This document shows positions 41,297 to 52,400 of a stretch of 64,000 nt of DNA, piece after piece. Position numbers and translations under genes: made by a program. The stretch is from NCBI GenBank assembly GCA_001766655.1, contig MJCC01000004.1:1307842-1371841 (forward strand), in the 5' to 3' direction. How positions within the stretch are numbered: position 1 is the stretch's first letter; each line of letters opens with the position of its first letter. Below the pieces are notes generated by a model that was not told the origin of the DNA, made no database searches, and saw nothing but the letters and a program-made list of their open reading frames with translations. The stretch is from Phytomonas francai (Eukaryota; Euglenozoa; Kinetoplastea; Trypanosomatida; Trypanosomatidae).

Positions 41297-43666
41297 ATGT
41301 TTCGATGGACAGCAGGGACGCGAACCCGGGCAGCCCGCGCGGCGAGGCAAAACTTCGCGCTCCCTCCTGCCTTCCACACACAGAAAACCACTCGTTTATC
41401 AGAGATTTCCAAACCCGAGGAATGCCTCTCCATGACTTTCCCACCCATCTGTGAGGAAAATAGCCAAGGAGATTCTAGCAATCCTGTAGCGATAGGGAAT
41501 GACTGCTCTGAGCCCCAAATTTCATCGGTGAAGAGTCCAACCCAGGCTTTGGCCTCTTCACCGGACCTTGTGGATGCGCACAGGGAAGGCTTTGATAACA
41601 CCAATTCGCGGGAGGACTGCAGGGTGCAAACCGATACGAAGAATGGTCACATTACGGCCAGCATAGTCACTGATCATGAAGGCTTAAAGGGTAAGGGGGA
41701 TGGACATGAGTGTGCTAACGGGTATGCACCATTACTTTTATTGTCGGAAACTAATGCAGCCGAGACCGCTAGCAAGATGGATTCGGTTCCCTTTATTTCT
41801 TCCGATCTCACCCTGGCCAGCTCTGCGGCCCGCGCGCAGGCTCGTCTTCTTCTTCATGCGCTTGCTAAGAGCTCGCCCGACGGAGGGGACATAATCGATA
41901 ATAACAAGGATGGAGGAACTCGCGCCAGATCAGCCTCCATGGAGGGTGGGACCTATGACGAGGATCCCCGTCATCGCAGGCGTGGCTGCCGCCGGACCTA
42001 CACGGAGGAAAGAGCAGAGCGGGAACGCCGGTTGCGGGCTCGACGGAGCAACGCTTTTGAGGATAATGAAGCTCAACGAAAGCCCTATCGGGCTTGCCAA
42101 AATAGGCATGAAGAGGAACTGTTCTCTGCATTGGCAGGGGCATCCTCTGTAGCGGGGAGGGAGGCGGGAGGGGTAGACTTTTTAGCGCTGCGGTGGCCCT
42201 TATGGAGGGGCGGTGCACGCGATTTCGAAAACCATTTCCGCACCACGTTAGCAGTCCCCACGTCCGACAAGGCATCACCACCAGCTTTCATCGAGGGGCA
42301 CATGGTCTCAGAGCTCAGCGCATTGGGGAGGCCCTCCTCCTCCCCTTCGGCGTTGGGCTACGACGGCGGCGCTGGATTATCCGTGCAGGCAGTTTTGCCG
42401 CCCCCGTCGACGCCTGTTGTAGGGGCTGGTAATGATTCCCGCTACGATCCACAGCCCTATTCTGGAGGAGTGCACGTGGCCGACGACGACGACAGCTGCG
42501 GCCCTGTGGATGGGCATTGTGTGGAGCTACTACCACCCGTACTGCCTACGGCGGGTTCTGCTAACGAGCTGAATTCGCGCTACTGGCAGGTCAGCATGGG
42601 CGACGGAGGTTTCAGTCTGGACGCTCTAGACAAGCCCCTTCCCCCGTTACCATTACTATCATTGCCTCCATTATCGTTGCCAGCATCCCCCATAGCCCTC
42701 TTCGATCCTTCTGCGAAGCCGCAGGAGGAAAGCGAGGGAGTTTGGCAGACGTTAAGCGCTCCTGGCGAGCTCCACGATTGTAGAATGTGCTTTGACAGTC
42801 ACCGTTCAGATTTGCCTGGCGGAGGCGGCGTAGCCTCAGCCGTTTTCGCAATGCAGCCGCGCTGTGCGATCTCATCTCCGGTTTCTCCTCGACTTATTTG
42901 GTGCCCCGAGGATGACTGCCTTCCACCACGACCTGAGGATTTATATGCATCTCCTAATCACAGCGTGCATAGGGAGAGATCTTCCCAAGCGTCTGCTCCG
43001 GTACAGCTGCTAAAATCATCCATGACAGCACCTTTTCGATATCCAGTCTGGAAAGCGACGTGCTTGGGGCCGAGGACCTTTAAAGAAGATGTTCCACCTT
43101 ACGATGATCGCATACAGGCAGCGTTTGCTGGACAGAGATCGCCCGGAGAGACTCTGCCCCTTTTCAGCGATCCTTCTATTGTTCAGATACCACCTAGGCT
43201 AGCACCACTAGGCTCTTTCCTCGAAGAACTTTCCCCTTCCTGTCATCATTCTTTGAATCCCAACTCGCTTTATCCACCTTTCAGTTCCGCATTGCAGTGT
43301 GCTGGATTTCACAATGGCGGGATTGGAGCACAGGTAGTTCAGGGGCCGACGACGAGCCCAATGCGCAGCTGCCGCCGTCCTTATTTTGAGGGCTCCTATC
43401 GTGAAGTTTTGCCGCCGCCACGTGCAGAACTTTCTTCTTGTTTGTCGAGCGCTTACGGTAATAGTGTTGGTGCGCGCCAACGCACTTTGACTGCGCCTTT
43501 TGCGCGGCAGGTTCCGCTCGTCAAGGATTCGACTAGAGAGACGGGGCGAACGGGGCTATGGGGCCGAGGGGGAGGGAGCGCGGCCCCGAAGGGGCTCCGA
43601 CCCATGGGAACGCACTCAGTCTCCCGCCGTCAACAGTTCCGGGATCGTTGCCAAAGAACTGCTTAG
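41297..43666 (+). CDS. Unknown Pro/Ser-rich protein (789 aa)
   Basis: The start is the first ATG after a good polypyrimidine/AG site; a second in-frame ATG lies at 41,432. If the first is used, the N-terminus (MFRWTAGTRTRAARAARQNF) is rich in Arg and Ala with no acidic residue, as in a mitochondrial presequence. The rest is largely low complexity: Pro/Leu repeats (PLPPLPLLSLPPLSLP near residue 445), Ser and Gly patches, and an Arg-rich RRRGCRR segment with a TEERAERERRLRARR helix near 230-250. No domain is recognised. The C-terminus is Arg/Gly-rich. Codon usage is clearly more GC-rich than in the genes to the left, and from here on the cluster stays GC-rich. Coding status rests on its length and clean start. 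Confidence 0.78.
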   Translation: MFRWTAGTRTRAARAARQNFALPPAFHTQKTTRLSEISKPEECLSMTFPPICEENSQGDSSNPVAIGNDCSEPQISSVKSPTQALASSPDLVDAHREGFDNTNSREDCRVQTDTKNGHITASIVTDHEGLKGKGDGHECANGYAPLLLLSETNAAETASKMDSVPFISSDLTLASSAARAQARLLLHALAKSSPDGGDIIDNNKDGGTRARSASMEGGTYDEDPRHRRRGCRRTYTEERAERERRLRARRSNAFEDNEAQRKPYRACQNRHEEELFSALAGASSVAGREAGGVDFLALRWPLWRGGARDFENHFRTTLAVPTSDKASPPAFIEGHMVSELSALGRPSSSPSALGYDGGAGLSVQAVLPPPSTPVVGAGNDSRYDPQPYSGGVHVADDDDSCGPVDGHCVELLPPVLPTAGSANELNSRYWQVSMGDGGFSLDALDKPLPPLPLLSLPPLSLPASPIALFDPSAKPQEESEGVWQTLSAPGELHDCRMCFDSHRSDLPGGGGVASAVFAMQPRCAISSPVSPRLIWCPEDDCLPPRPEDLYASPNHSVHRERSSQASAPVQLLKSSMTAPFRYPVWKATCLGPRTFKEDVPPYDDRIQAAFAGQRSPGETLPLFSDPSIVQIPPRLAPLGSFLEELSPSCHHSLNPNSLYPPFSSALQCAGFHNGGIGAQVVQGPTTSPMRSCRRPYFEGSYREVLPPPRAELSSCLSSAYGNSVGARQRTLTAPFARQVPLVKDSTRETGRTGLWGRGGGSAAPKGLRPMGTHSVSRRQQFRDRCQRTA

Positions 43667-45203
43667 CAATGAGGGAAAACATTTGTGCCGAATTTATCCA
43701 CTTATTAAGATCAGTGCGATACGATGTGCATCGGCGAACGTCCTTATTCTTCTCTTTTTTTACAATAACTGTACTACTAGTTTAAACTTGAATATACTCC
43801 ATTCTATTCCATTCCATTTTTTTTTTTTTTTTGAAAACCCTGCTTCACTTTCTTTTATATAAATTACAGAGTATCTATCATATTGGTGTTATGAAACCCA
43901 AACATTTTTTTATTACAGAATTACAGATACAAAAGAGCTGTTACCTTGATCCTTATTCTTTCTTACTAAAATTTTAATTATCACTTCAAGCGCAATGCAT
44001 CTAGCCAACAATATAATGTCGTAGAACGCATACTTAGGGTAACAGGTTTAGACGACCTATAGGCTTTCGGGAAATCATTTCACTAAAAGAGTCCAGTTCT
44101 ACAAGACTGAAAGCGCCCCTGGGCTGTACGGGGCAAGCCTCAGTCTAGCGTTTACATACATGTGAGGTGCGGATTAGGATAGAGTCTATGCTTATAGTTT
44201 ATGGGAATTCGATGAAATGTGAAAATACGAGAGGGTGCTCCACAACAAGTCAATGCAATCATACGAAATAGCACTGGTATGGGAAGCGCTGTAATGTGCG
44301 TTGGGGAATGACAGAGAAGAGGGGGCTCGACGAGGAGTTCCCTGAGTGGATTTTGACGAGAGTTCAAACGGGTGACAGGGTCCTCTAAATCACACCAAGC
44401 CCCACACCGCATGTGACCTCTAGGATGCGAGAAATTTCACTGCCTTGCCAAAATACATCAGCAAGTACTATTATTTTTTTTAGATACATTTTGTACGCTT
44501 TATAGTGTGTGTGTGTGAGGTGGGAGAGAGTATTGTGTTGTGGTCTGAACGCGTCGACATAATATGTTAGGTGGACTCACCGCTCGTATTATTAGTTGCC
44601 GTTTTCATTCCCATTTGTACAGAAATTTTTGACCAGGCTTCCTTGCAGTCTGTTTTTATCAGTCTCGATTCAATAACGTTGAACAATGAGTGCAAATAAT
44701 GAAGGAGCAACAAGGAGCTTTCCACGGGGTGTGGATCAAGAGATCATCTTCAAGACGATTGCTTTTTGTAGAGCGATTTACTTTCGCACAGTTATTCTGT
44801 GGCTGGGTGTGCTGCTTCGTGAAGTTTGAATGTATCGAAGAAAATTGCCAATGTTTTTGTGTGAACATGAGGGAAAATGGTCCCTCCCTAGCTAGTATAC
44901 CTTTGTTTATTTTTTCTAGCATTCTTTCTTTTATCATCAACAATATTTTATCGTGTGTTAACCCCTATGGGGATAAATTTTAGTATTTCAAATTTCTTGT
45001 GCGTTAGTAATGCTCACATGACGCTTTTTCTTTATCTGATCGCACACAATATCAATGTTAACTAAAAAAATATACACAAGCTGATTTAACTTGTAATGAA
45101 AGCAAATAAGTTTGAACAAAGCGGTTGCGCGGGGGGTAGTACTCTAATTCAACTTCTTGAGATTTGTCGTATTTTTTTCAATTAGGAAAATTAAAAGTTA
45201 CTC
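43667..45203. other. Gene-free stretch with a less AT-rich middle
   Basis: 1.5 kb. The middle part, about 43,960-44,460, is less AT-rich than other spacers and contains small inverted repeats, for example around 44,105-44,145, but no domain-bearing frame or tRNA fold that I could confirm. A GT repeat lies near 44,506-44,517. A T-rich tract ends with AG at 45,184-45,185, just before the next gene. A non-coding RNA in the middle part is possible but unproven. Confidence 0.5.
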
Positions 45204-46505
45204 ATGCTCACAAAACACTCTATTCCTAACCTTTTCTATGCCAAAGGTGGAGGTCGAGCACCGTTAGTGATAGGAACAGCTGTGGCTGTAGGTTTAATAG
45301 GAACTTTATGGTTCTACCTAAAGAAGAGCGGCAGAGCTGATGGTAGTGCTGTTGTTGGTGGTCGCAGCATCCGGCATGGGGTGCTCGGCTTTCCAGCTCA
45401 TGAGGATCCCCATCGCGTGATGCAGGTTGTGCTGGATACCATTCGTCAAGGAAAGATTGGCACCCTCGGCGAGCTCGTCAACTTCCTGCGCGGCCCGCCA
45501 GATGAGACTTTTGAGGGGCAGAAACGCCCCAACGTCTACCGTATTCGAGTCCCCGATGCATTTATCCACTTTCTGCAGGAAAGCTACCTGCCTGTGACGA
45601 GGTACATTGATACAATTGCCCCTGATGCAGACCACCCCAAGTCTCGGAACTCCTCACCGGTGGTGGAGCGGCATATGATGCTGCAGCTCCTGGCGGCGGA
45701 TATGAGTCTGCGCCGTCTGGAGGTCGAGCGCAGTACACCTTTTGACAACCACGACCACCACCACCTCAATCTTCTCCAGCAGCTGTGGGTGGCTATCGGG
45801 AGGCCGCTCTCGACCTACAAGCGTACAGGTGAGCACTGGCAGGAGCTCGGCTTCCAAGGCGACGACCCCGCCACGGATTTGCGCGGTGGGGGTGTTCTCG
45901 CCCTCCGGCAGTTAGTGCACTTTGCTAAGCACCACCCCTCCACCACACGGGAGATGATCGCGTACAACGAGAGGGTTCGCGAGAACAGCGGTGAAAGCTG
46001 GTACATGCTTGCTGTTGTGAGCATCCAGTTTACGGCGCAGCTCCTCTTGCAGTGTGACCACCGCTTTTACCTCCCGCAGCTCGAGGTGCTGTATGATACT
46101 ATAAACCTCTCTGGGCAGACGGGGAAAGACGGGGTGGAGGGCGGGGATTCATCGGAGGCCGTCGGGGACTCTCCTGAGGAGGTGAAGTTGGTTTCGAGGC
46201 GATCCCTTGCAAACAGCGCGCGTTACCGGAATACATCACTTCGAAAAGTTTACTCGCCCGATATTCGCAAGCTGTGGTCCTCAGAATCGCCTAGCGATGC
46301 GGAGGCGGGGATGTTCTTGCTGCACGAGTCTCTTTTGTTGTTCTTCAAGGAATGCTGGGAGCGTGATAGGCCGCACGTGATGTCGTACAACACGTATATG
46401 CAGAGTGTGGTATTTCCTAATTTCTTTTCCCAGAAGATGGGCACCACAGGCGGGCTTGGGCCTTGGCTAAATGCGCATCTCTTCAACCGAAATTCACAGC
46501 ATTGA
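45204..46505 (+). CDS. ELMO/CED-12 domain protein with N-terminal membrane segment
   Basis: 433 residues; the start is the first ATG after a T-rich/AG acceptor at 45,185. A hydrophobic segment at about residues 19-38 (PLVIGTAVAVGLIGTLWFYL) followed by KK looks like a membrane anchor. The ELMO domain lies at about 185-310, with LLQQLWVAIGRPLSTY, HWQELGFQGDDPATDLRGGG and LALRQLVHFAKHHP, the hallmark 'W..LGFQG.DP..D.RG.G.L.L..L..F' pattern. ELMO-domain proteins (ELMOD) act as GTPase-activating proteins for Arf/Arl GTPases; the Arg in DLRG is the residue implicated. The domain should face the cytosol. The C-terminal 100 residues are less conserved and contain a Ser/Glu-rich loop. A membrane-anchored form suggests control of an Arl GTPase on an organelle. 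Confidence 0.87.
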   Translation: MLTKHSIPNLFYAKGGGRAPLVIGTAVAVGLIGTLWFYLKKSGRADGSAVVGGRSIRHGVLGFPAHEDPHRVMQVVLDTIRQGKIGTLGELVNFLRGPPDETFEGQKRPNVYRIRVPDAFIHFLQESYLPVTRYIDTIAPDADHPKSRNSSPVVERHMMLQLLAADMSLRRLEVERSTPFDNHDHHHLNLLQQLWVAIGRPLSTYKRTGEHWQELGFQGDDPATDLRGGGVLALRQLVHFAKHHPSTTREMIAYNERVRENSGESWYMLAVVSIQFTAQLLLQCDHRFYLPQLEVLYDTINLSGQTGKDGVEGGDSSEAVGDSPEEVKLVSRRSLANSARYRNTSLRKVYSPDIRKLWSSESPSDAEAGMFLLHESLLLFFKECWERDRPHVMSYNTYMQSVVFPNFFSQKMGTTGGLGPWLNAHLFNRNSQH

Positions 46506-47156
46506 TGAGATATAATCTAGACAATTGTGCTCCAATTTTTAGAGCGTGTGGTGTGTTTTCCAAAGTTGAACCTACTTCTGTGGGAGCATTGTACATCTAT
46601 CTATATAAATATTTAGTCACTGTTGCTGTTTTATGAGTATCAAATCAGTTAACAATGCGAATCCATTCGTTACCTGTGGTACATTACATACTTTGGAGTT
46701 CGTCTGGTAGGAATGAAAAGTATATATAACCAAAATCTTAACTTTATGCTCAGAATGTTTTTCTTTTTAACACAACAAACCATTTTGTTTAGTTATTTTT
46801 TATTTGTTTTGTCACACACACACACACACACAAAGACATTTCTCCCTCTCTCTCTTTCCCTCATTTTTTCCTCCTTTTTACGTTTTTATTTTAGTCCAGC
46901 ATTTTTCACCATTGAATCACTGCCTTTTTACACACGTTAGGTTTTGTCTAACACAGCCTATTTTTCAGGCAAATAAAAAAGGACAGGTGAACAACAGGCG
47001 GAATATATAAATCAATCACCCAAGTCTCACATACACATATTTAAGGGTTCGGAAGTAGCAATCCTGATATATCTATATTTTCCTTCAACAGCAACAGAGG
47101 GAGTATCAAAATAAAAAACAAAAATAAAGCATTTAGGATAAAGCTACTGTAGGAAC
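46506..47156. other. AT-rich intergenic region with (CA)n
   Basis: 651 bp, with a CA repeat at 46,813-46,832 followed by C/T-rich sequence. A pyrimidine tract ends with AG at 47,090-47,091, after which the first ATG is the next gene's. No gene was seen. Confidence 0.6.
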
Positions 47157-48728
47157 ATGTCGAAACTAAACGCGGAGGCGTTGGAGTGGCATCCGAGCGG
47201 GAATGGTGTCCTCACTAACTTCACCCTTCCACCTACCTCTGAGGATGCGAATAAGGGGATGGAAGGGCTTTCGGTACCTACCCCAGCCGCCGCGAGCACG
47301 CCATCTCAGCCATTAGGGTTGCCAGATTACTACCGTTCTTTCATGCTTCATGACCAGCTGCACCATGGGCCGGTGGACGCGTCCAACGGTGGGGATGAGC
47401 AGGAATGGCAGGCGGAGTTCCAACACGTGATGGATCTCACGTTGAAAATGATAGAGGAGCAACTGCACCCCTCCTCGACCGAGGAGCGCGGCGCGGGGGA
47501 GGGGCCTAAGAAAGACCCCCAGATGACGGAGACCGCCGACGCCGACGTCGCGGCAGCCGCTGCCGAGAAGAAGGCAAAGCGGTTCAGCGGCGCCGACGGG
47601 CGGCCGCTGCCGCCGCTGACGATCAACGGCAACCGGCGCTGGCGGAAGCCCACGAAGGCGGAGCAGCGCCGGGAGCAGGCGCAGAAGAACGCCTTCGAGG
47701 CTTTCGCGGGGGCGCTGCTGCACAGCGTCTCGCCCTTCATGGCGCCGCTGCGCGCGCGGTGCGGGACCTCGCTGCCGCACATCAAAGTCGACCAGCGCTT
47801 CGGCAAGGTCGGGCAGCCGCACACGGCGATCGCGCAGTTCACCGTCGCGCCGCTCGTGACGAACTACCGCCCGCGTCACCTGCACGACGTCACCCCTGGC
47901 GACCTCATGGAGTTCCACTACGACCTCGCGCGCGTGCTGCGGGAGCTGCGCTCGGCGTACGCGGTGCTCATCGGCTACGGCCCAGTGTGGAAGCGCTTCG
48001 CCGTGCCCTACGCCCACGTCGCGTGCCGGGACTACGCCGGGGAGGTGCGGCGGCTCTGCCCCGACGAGACCCCGAACACCCGCGCCGAGGCCCTCTACGA
48101 GGACGACGTCGTCAAGAACATCACCGACGTCGTCCTCGCAGTCGAGGAGCTCGAGCCGCTGCAGCACATGTCGATCCTCACCGCCATGAGCAAGCGGCTC
48201 AACCTCGCGCCCATGTACGACGCCTTCGACGCCATCTTCGAGCCGCTAGGGAACTACCAGATCGAGATCACGGACTTGTACAAGACCCCGTCGACCTTTC
48301 TGATCAAAACCTCCGCGTTGGAGGCGGAGCAGAAACCACAGCCAATCACCCTCTACGGGGATCCGAAGTTGTGGTATGAGCTTCCCGTGGTTTCTAGGGT
48401 CGTCGTCAAGGATCTTCGGAGCGACGACAGCGACGGCGAGGCGGAGGGGAATGGCGGCGGCGACGACGGGGGTGGCAGCAGCCACCCTGCCGTGAGGTCC
48501 GGTAAAGCAGCCTCAGCCTCTACGGCCGTAGAGCACTCCGGGGGATCGGGGAAAAACCAGGGTGGAAAGGGTGGGGATAGCACGGTGGGCATCAAAAATA
48601 TGAAGGGGTCATCGGATAATGGATTCACCAACCCACCGCCCTTGTGGATGTTCGTCGCACCCGTCGTCCTCAGCTTGGGATGCGTAGCGGCTACTATAGG
48701 GTTAGTTTTGAAGAGAAGGGCGCGATAA
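47157..48728 (+). CDS. Tail-anchored protein with N-terminal PAM2-like (PAM2w) motif
   Basis: 523 residues from ATG 47,157, the first ATG after the acceptor at 47,091. Residues 2-13, SKLNAEALEWHP, fit the PAM2 consensus S-x-L-N-x-x-A-x-E-F-x-P except that Trp11 replaces Phe, as in the PAM2w variant known from LARP4. PAM2 binds the MLLE domain of poly(A)-binding protein. A central folded region, about 155-420, begins with a basic helix (RRWRKPTKAEQRREQ) and is not recognised. A Gly/Ser/Asp-rich linker follows, and the last 30 residues hold one hydrophobic segment (WMFVAPVVLSLGCVAATIGLV) ending in KRRAR, typical of a tail anchor, so the bulk faces the cytosol. It may hold PABP-bound mRNA at a membrane. 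The middle is extremely GC-rich. Confidence 0.85.
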   Translation: MSKLNAEALEWHPSGNGVLTNFTLPPTSEDANKGMEGLSVPTPAAASTPSQPLGLPDYYRSFMLHDQLHHGPVDASNGGDEQEWQAEFQHVMDLTLKMIEEQLHPSSTEERGAGEGPKKDPQMTETADADVAAAAAEKKAKRFSGADGRPLPPLTINGNRRWRKPTKAEQRREQAQKNAFEAFAGALLHSVSPFMAPLRARCGTSLPHIKVDQRFGKVGQPHTAIAQFTVAPLVTNYRPRHLHDVTPGDLMEFHYDLARVLRELRSAYAVLIGYGPVWKRFAVPYAHVACRDYAGEVRRLCPDETPNTRAEALYEDDVVKNITDVVLAVEELEPLQHMSILTAMSKRLNLAPMYDAFDAIFEPLGNYQIEITDLYKTPSTFLIKTSALEAEQKPQPITLYGDPKLWYELPVVSRVVVKDLRSDDSDGEAEGNGGGDDGGGSSHPAVRSGKAASASTAVEHSGGSGKNQGGKGGDSTVGIKNMKGSSDNGFTNPPPLWMFVAPVVLSLGCVAATIGLVLKRRAR

Positions 48729-49464
48729 TTGATAGATATAGATATATATCTTTATATTGATGAAGCCGGTTTTGAGAGGTAGAGGCATGCACCAAGCCAA
48801 CAAAACCAACACTCATCGATTGAATCCGTTTCCTTCCTCCTCTTGATTACTGGAGACCCCCCAAAAGGAAGCAAATCATGTGAGGAGGTGGGTGGTGGCG
48901 AGGGCGCATTTGGAGTAAAGAAAAAGGGAATTCTTTTGATACATTTTTATATTCGAAATAAAAGACGTGTATGAATTCCTACTGCAAAGACAAAATAAGC
49001 TTAGAAGAAAAAGTTCTGGAATCAACTAAGCGTCATCTAACTTCGGGCTTAAAGTAAAGGAGAGCGGTTCTCTATATACACATGGAATGTTGACAAGGAC
49101 TCCTACATATGATGGAAAAACAACAAATAGTCTTTTAGCTTAACTAATAATAATAATAATTATTATTATTATTTATGGTCTTACAAAGCTTGCTTCAATA
49201 TCGATCCCATTACTATCTTTTCCTAACTATACTCCAAAGTTTAGAAGATTGTAGACAATCTGTGACTATTATTTTTCTTAGGCAGCTTACAAGGCTCATT
49301 CTTTTAAATATCCTGTCCCTTCCAGGGATATCAAAGCTCCTAGTGTAGCAACCACGGTCATTATTTTAGTTATTATTTTTGAGTATTTTTGGCGAGATTT
49401 TTTTGAATTGTAAACTCAAAAAGACTCTTCGTTCTTGTAGGAAGACAACTTTACCCTTGGGTGT
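48729..49464. other. AT-rich intergenic region
   Basis: 736 bp. 49,145-49,174 is a TAA repeat followed by a TTA repeat, making a palindrome. AG at 49,439-49,440 after a T-rich stretch is the likely acceptor, and the next ATG is the following gene's. Confidence 0.6.
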
Positions 49465-52400
49465 ATGTTTACTGGAAATAATAACGCGTACATCGAGGAG
49501 AATGGGTACGAAAACTTAGTGCCTGCACTATTCACGCAGGAATACACGCTGCCTCAAAGGAGGGAGCATCCAAGGTTCAAGGAGACAAATCGTGCCGAGT
49601 GGAATGCTCTTGGTAACGGTAAGAAAAAGTTATGTCTGCAGACCTATTGTCGTCCGAGCCACACAGATACCAGCGTTCTCTTCACGCCTGTTATTCGCTA
49701 CGGAAAGTCGACGATACGATCCTCGAGATGGGGCGATGCGTGCGGGTTGGACGCGCACTGGGCGCCACCATCCCCGCCGCGGCGGTTGCTTTTCGACCAC
49801 CCTAGAGATAATCACCTGCGCAATAACAAGGACTCCTCCAAAGCGCGTTTCAGATGTAGTAGTCGGAACTCGCACCAAACGACGTTTCGTACGTTGCGCA
49901 CGACGGAGTCCTCCTCCTCTTCAATGCCGCCGCCGCAGCTGCCTTTTGAAACCCCTCACGGTATTGCTTCGGTCTACGCGGGAAGCCAAACTCGTACGTT
50001 CGCGCATCCTTCACCGCGCGCACCGGAGGAGAAGCCTGCGCCTGCTGGGCAGGCTTCCGCAGTGGCGGTGGTGGCGCCCCTGCGAAGGACTCCCCCGGCG
50101 CCGGCCATCGCGAGGAGGGAGGGTGGGCGCAGCCCGCCGTGGAAGGGCCATCGCAGCCCCCACGCCGACGCCGCTCCCGAAGCCCTCTCCACTTCCTCGG
50201 AGATGGACTGGTTTGGCCTGCAGCGCAGCATCCAGTCCCGCACGCACAGGGCGATGCTGACGGCGTTGAACTTCACAAACCTCACCGAACTTCCGGCCGG
50301 GCAGTGGCGGTGGTTCTGCCGCGACGTCGTCCCCGAGCTCCACGCGCTACGCACGCTGCGGCTTGCGCGGATGGGGCTGGAGGACTGGCACCTCGCCGAG
50401 CTCCTGCGCGGCTGCCACGCCGAGTCTTCGTCCGCTGGCGTCCTTTCCTCGCCGTCGTCCGTGATTCCGTCGTCGGGGGTGCCCTTCTGCCGCGCCCTCC
50501 CACGGCTTCGCGTCCTGGATGTGAGCGGGAACAACCTCTCGCACCACAGCGCGACCCATCTTGGGGAGATGCTGCTGTGGGCCTCGGACACGCTTGAGGA
50601 GCTGCACCTCGCCTCCAACCCCTTACGCGATCACGGCGTGCAGATGCTTGGGATGGTGTTGTCGAAGCTCTGTGTTGAGGGCGTGCGGGCGGAGCCGTAC
50701 CTCTTCCCTGCCAAGCTCGTGCGGGACCTCAACGCGGCTTCGCGACAGGAGAGTCGCGTCCGGCGGGAGCGTGTTTCTTTTTATGGCACGGAAGGCAGCG
50801 AGCCGAGTGCGTTGCGGGGGAGTTCCACAACACCTCCACGCTTTAATATTAGCGTTTCCGACGTTGACGGTGCGGCAATCCACCGTGCAGGCGATGCACA
50901 CCAAAGGGCTACCCCCCCCCACCGTAACGGCGCGGTGGGGCCCCGTCGTGGACCCCCCGAAGCATCGTGTGCTCTATTGGACGTTCACATTGGGCTTTCC
51001 TTACTGAATGCGCGGGATTGCGGAGCCTCCGCGCGCGGCCTGTCTGATCTACTGCGTGGAGCAAGCCACGCGCATCGTCTGCGTGTTCTGATGGTCGGAA
51101 AAGACTTGCCTTCCCTTGTCGTTCCCTTTCAGGGAGGGGTAGAGGGGAGGGGGGCGTCGGACGTGTCACCTTTAACAAACTTCGGTTGCCTTCGCTCGCC
51201 CTGCGCATTTGAGAATCTTGATCTTAGTGGGTTCCCTCTGAGCCAAGTGATGAGCCCCCCGTTTGAATGCATGGATTTCTTTTCGAGGCTATTCCTCGCG
51301 TGTCCGCGCTTGCGTTGTTTGGACGTTTCAGCCTCATTTAACGAGGCGCTGGTGCCGCCAAAAGTCTTGCACAGCGCTATATATGAAGGCGTCTGCCAAC
51401 AGTCCCAACAGGGCCCGCAAGAGGTGGACGAAGAGGACGGCAGGGAGGGGGGCTTTCTGGTGCAGATGGGGCTTGTCGCGCAGACGCATGTTGGCGATAT
51501 CCTCAGCGAGCTCCTTGCGAAGGTCGCTTTTGACGCCGCGATGCGGCAGCGGCCATTTTTTTCGGCCTTTTCTCATCTCAGAGAATTACATCTGAGCAGG
51601 ACGGGGTTAACCGATGCGGGGGTGCGTGGGCTGTGTGTTGCGCTGCGTACAGCACCGCAAAATGGAGACCACCTTTTTTTTCAGTGTCTTTCAGTTCTCA
51701 CGGCCTCTGGGAATCTCCTCACGGCGGTGGGGTGCGTGCAGCTGCTTAGTGTTTTTTTAATCGAATCCCACATCGAATTAACGTTTCTGGAGATCCAGGG
51801 GAATATGGGGGTACCAACCTCAGATAGGCAAGGACTTGATTCGATTAATAAGGCTGTTCAGAAGGCTCTAGATCACCGGTCGCGTGGGAAGCCCTGTGGT
51901 GCCGCGTTAGCCTTATCAGCGGAGTGTTTCGTGCAGAGCAACACCGCCAGTGAGGATCGAGAGGACATACCTCCATTAACTATTCGCTACGGCCCGTACG
52001 GCGAGAGTGCGGTGGCCTACTGTGGACGGTATGACGCGCGCAGTGGCTGGCGAACGAACTATTCTAGTCGCAGTCGATCCAAGAATTCACATGACCAACC
52101 GACAAAAGGGGGAGGTGGTAGCATGCCCTGCGAGCAGATTTTCCGGTCGCAGGAATCGGTTTTGTCTTTCACCTCTTCCCGGGATCCCCAACGTGAAGGG
52201 GGAATACTTCGGATCGATGCCGCATCCGGCGCACTTGGCGTCAAGAGCGACGCAAATCAGGAACACGACACCCCGCTATCCAGCAACGATCCTCAAGACA
52301 CCATCCGCGCGGGTAGTAGACGGTCGCAGAAAGAGGAGGAAGAGGAGGATGAGGAGGAGGAGGAGGGGGGAATGCATGCGAATCGCGAGCAAGTTGGGTC

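Noticed and set aside
44300..44400. tRNA-like B-box (GTTCAAAC) near 44,367
   Set aside because: The flanking bases do not form a T-stem and no A-box or cloverleaf could be built.
47313..48167. 284-codon antisense open frame
   Set aside because: It lies opposite the GC3-rich part of the PAM2-like gene; composition is Arg/Val/Leu-rich, as expected of a shadow frame.
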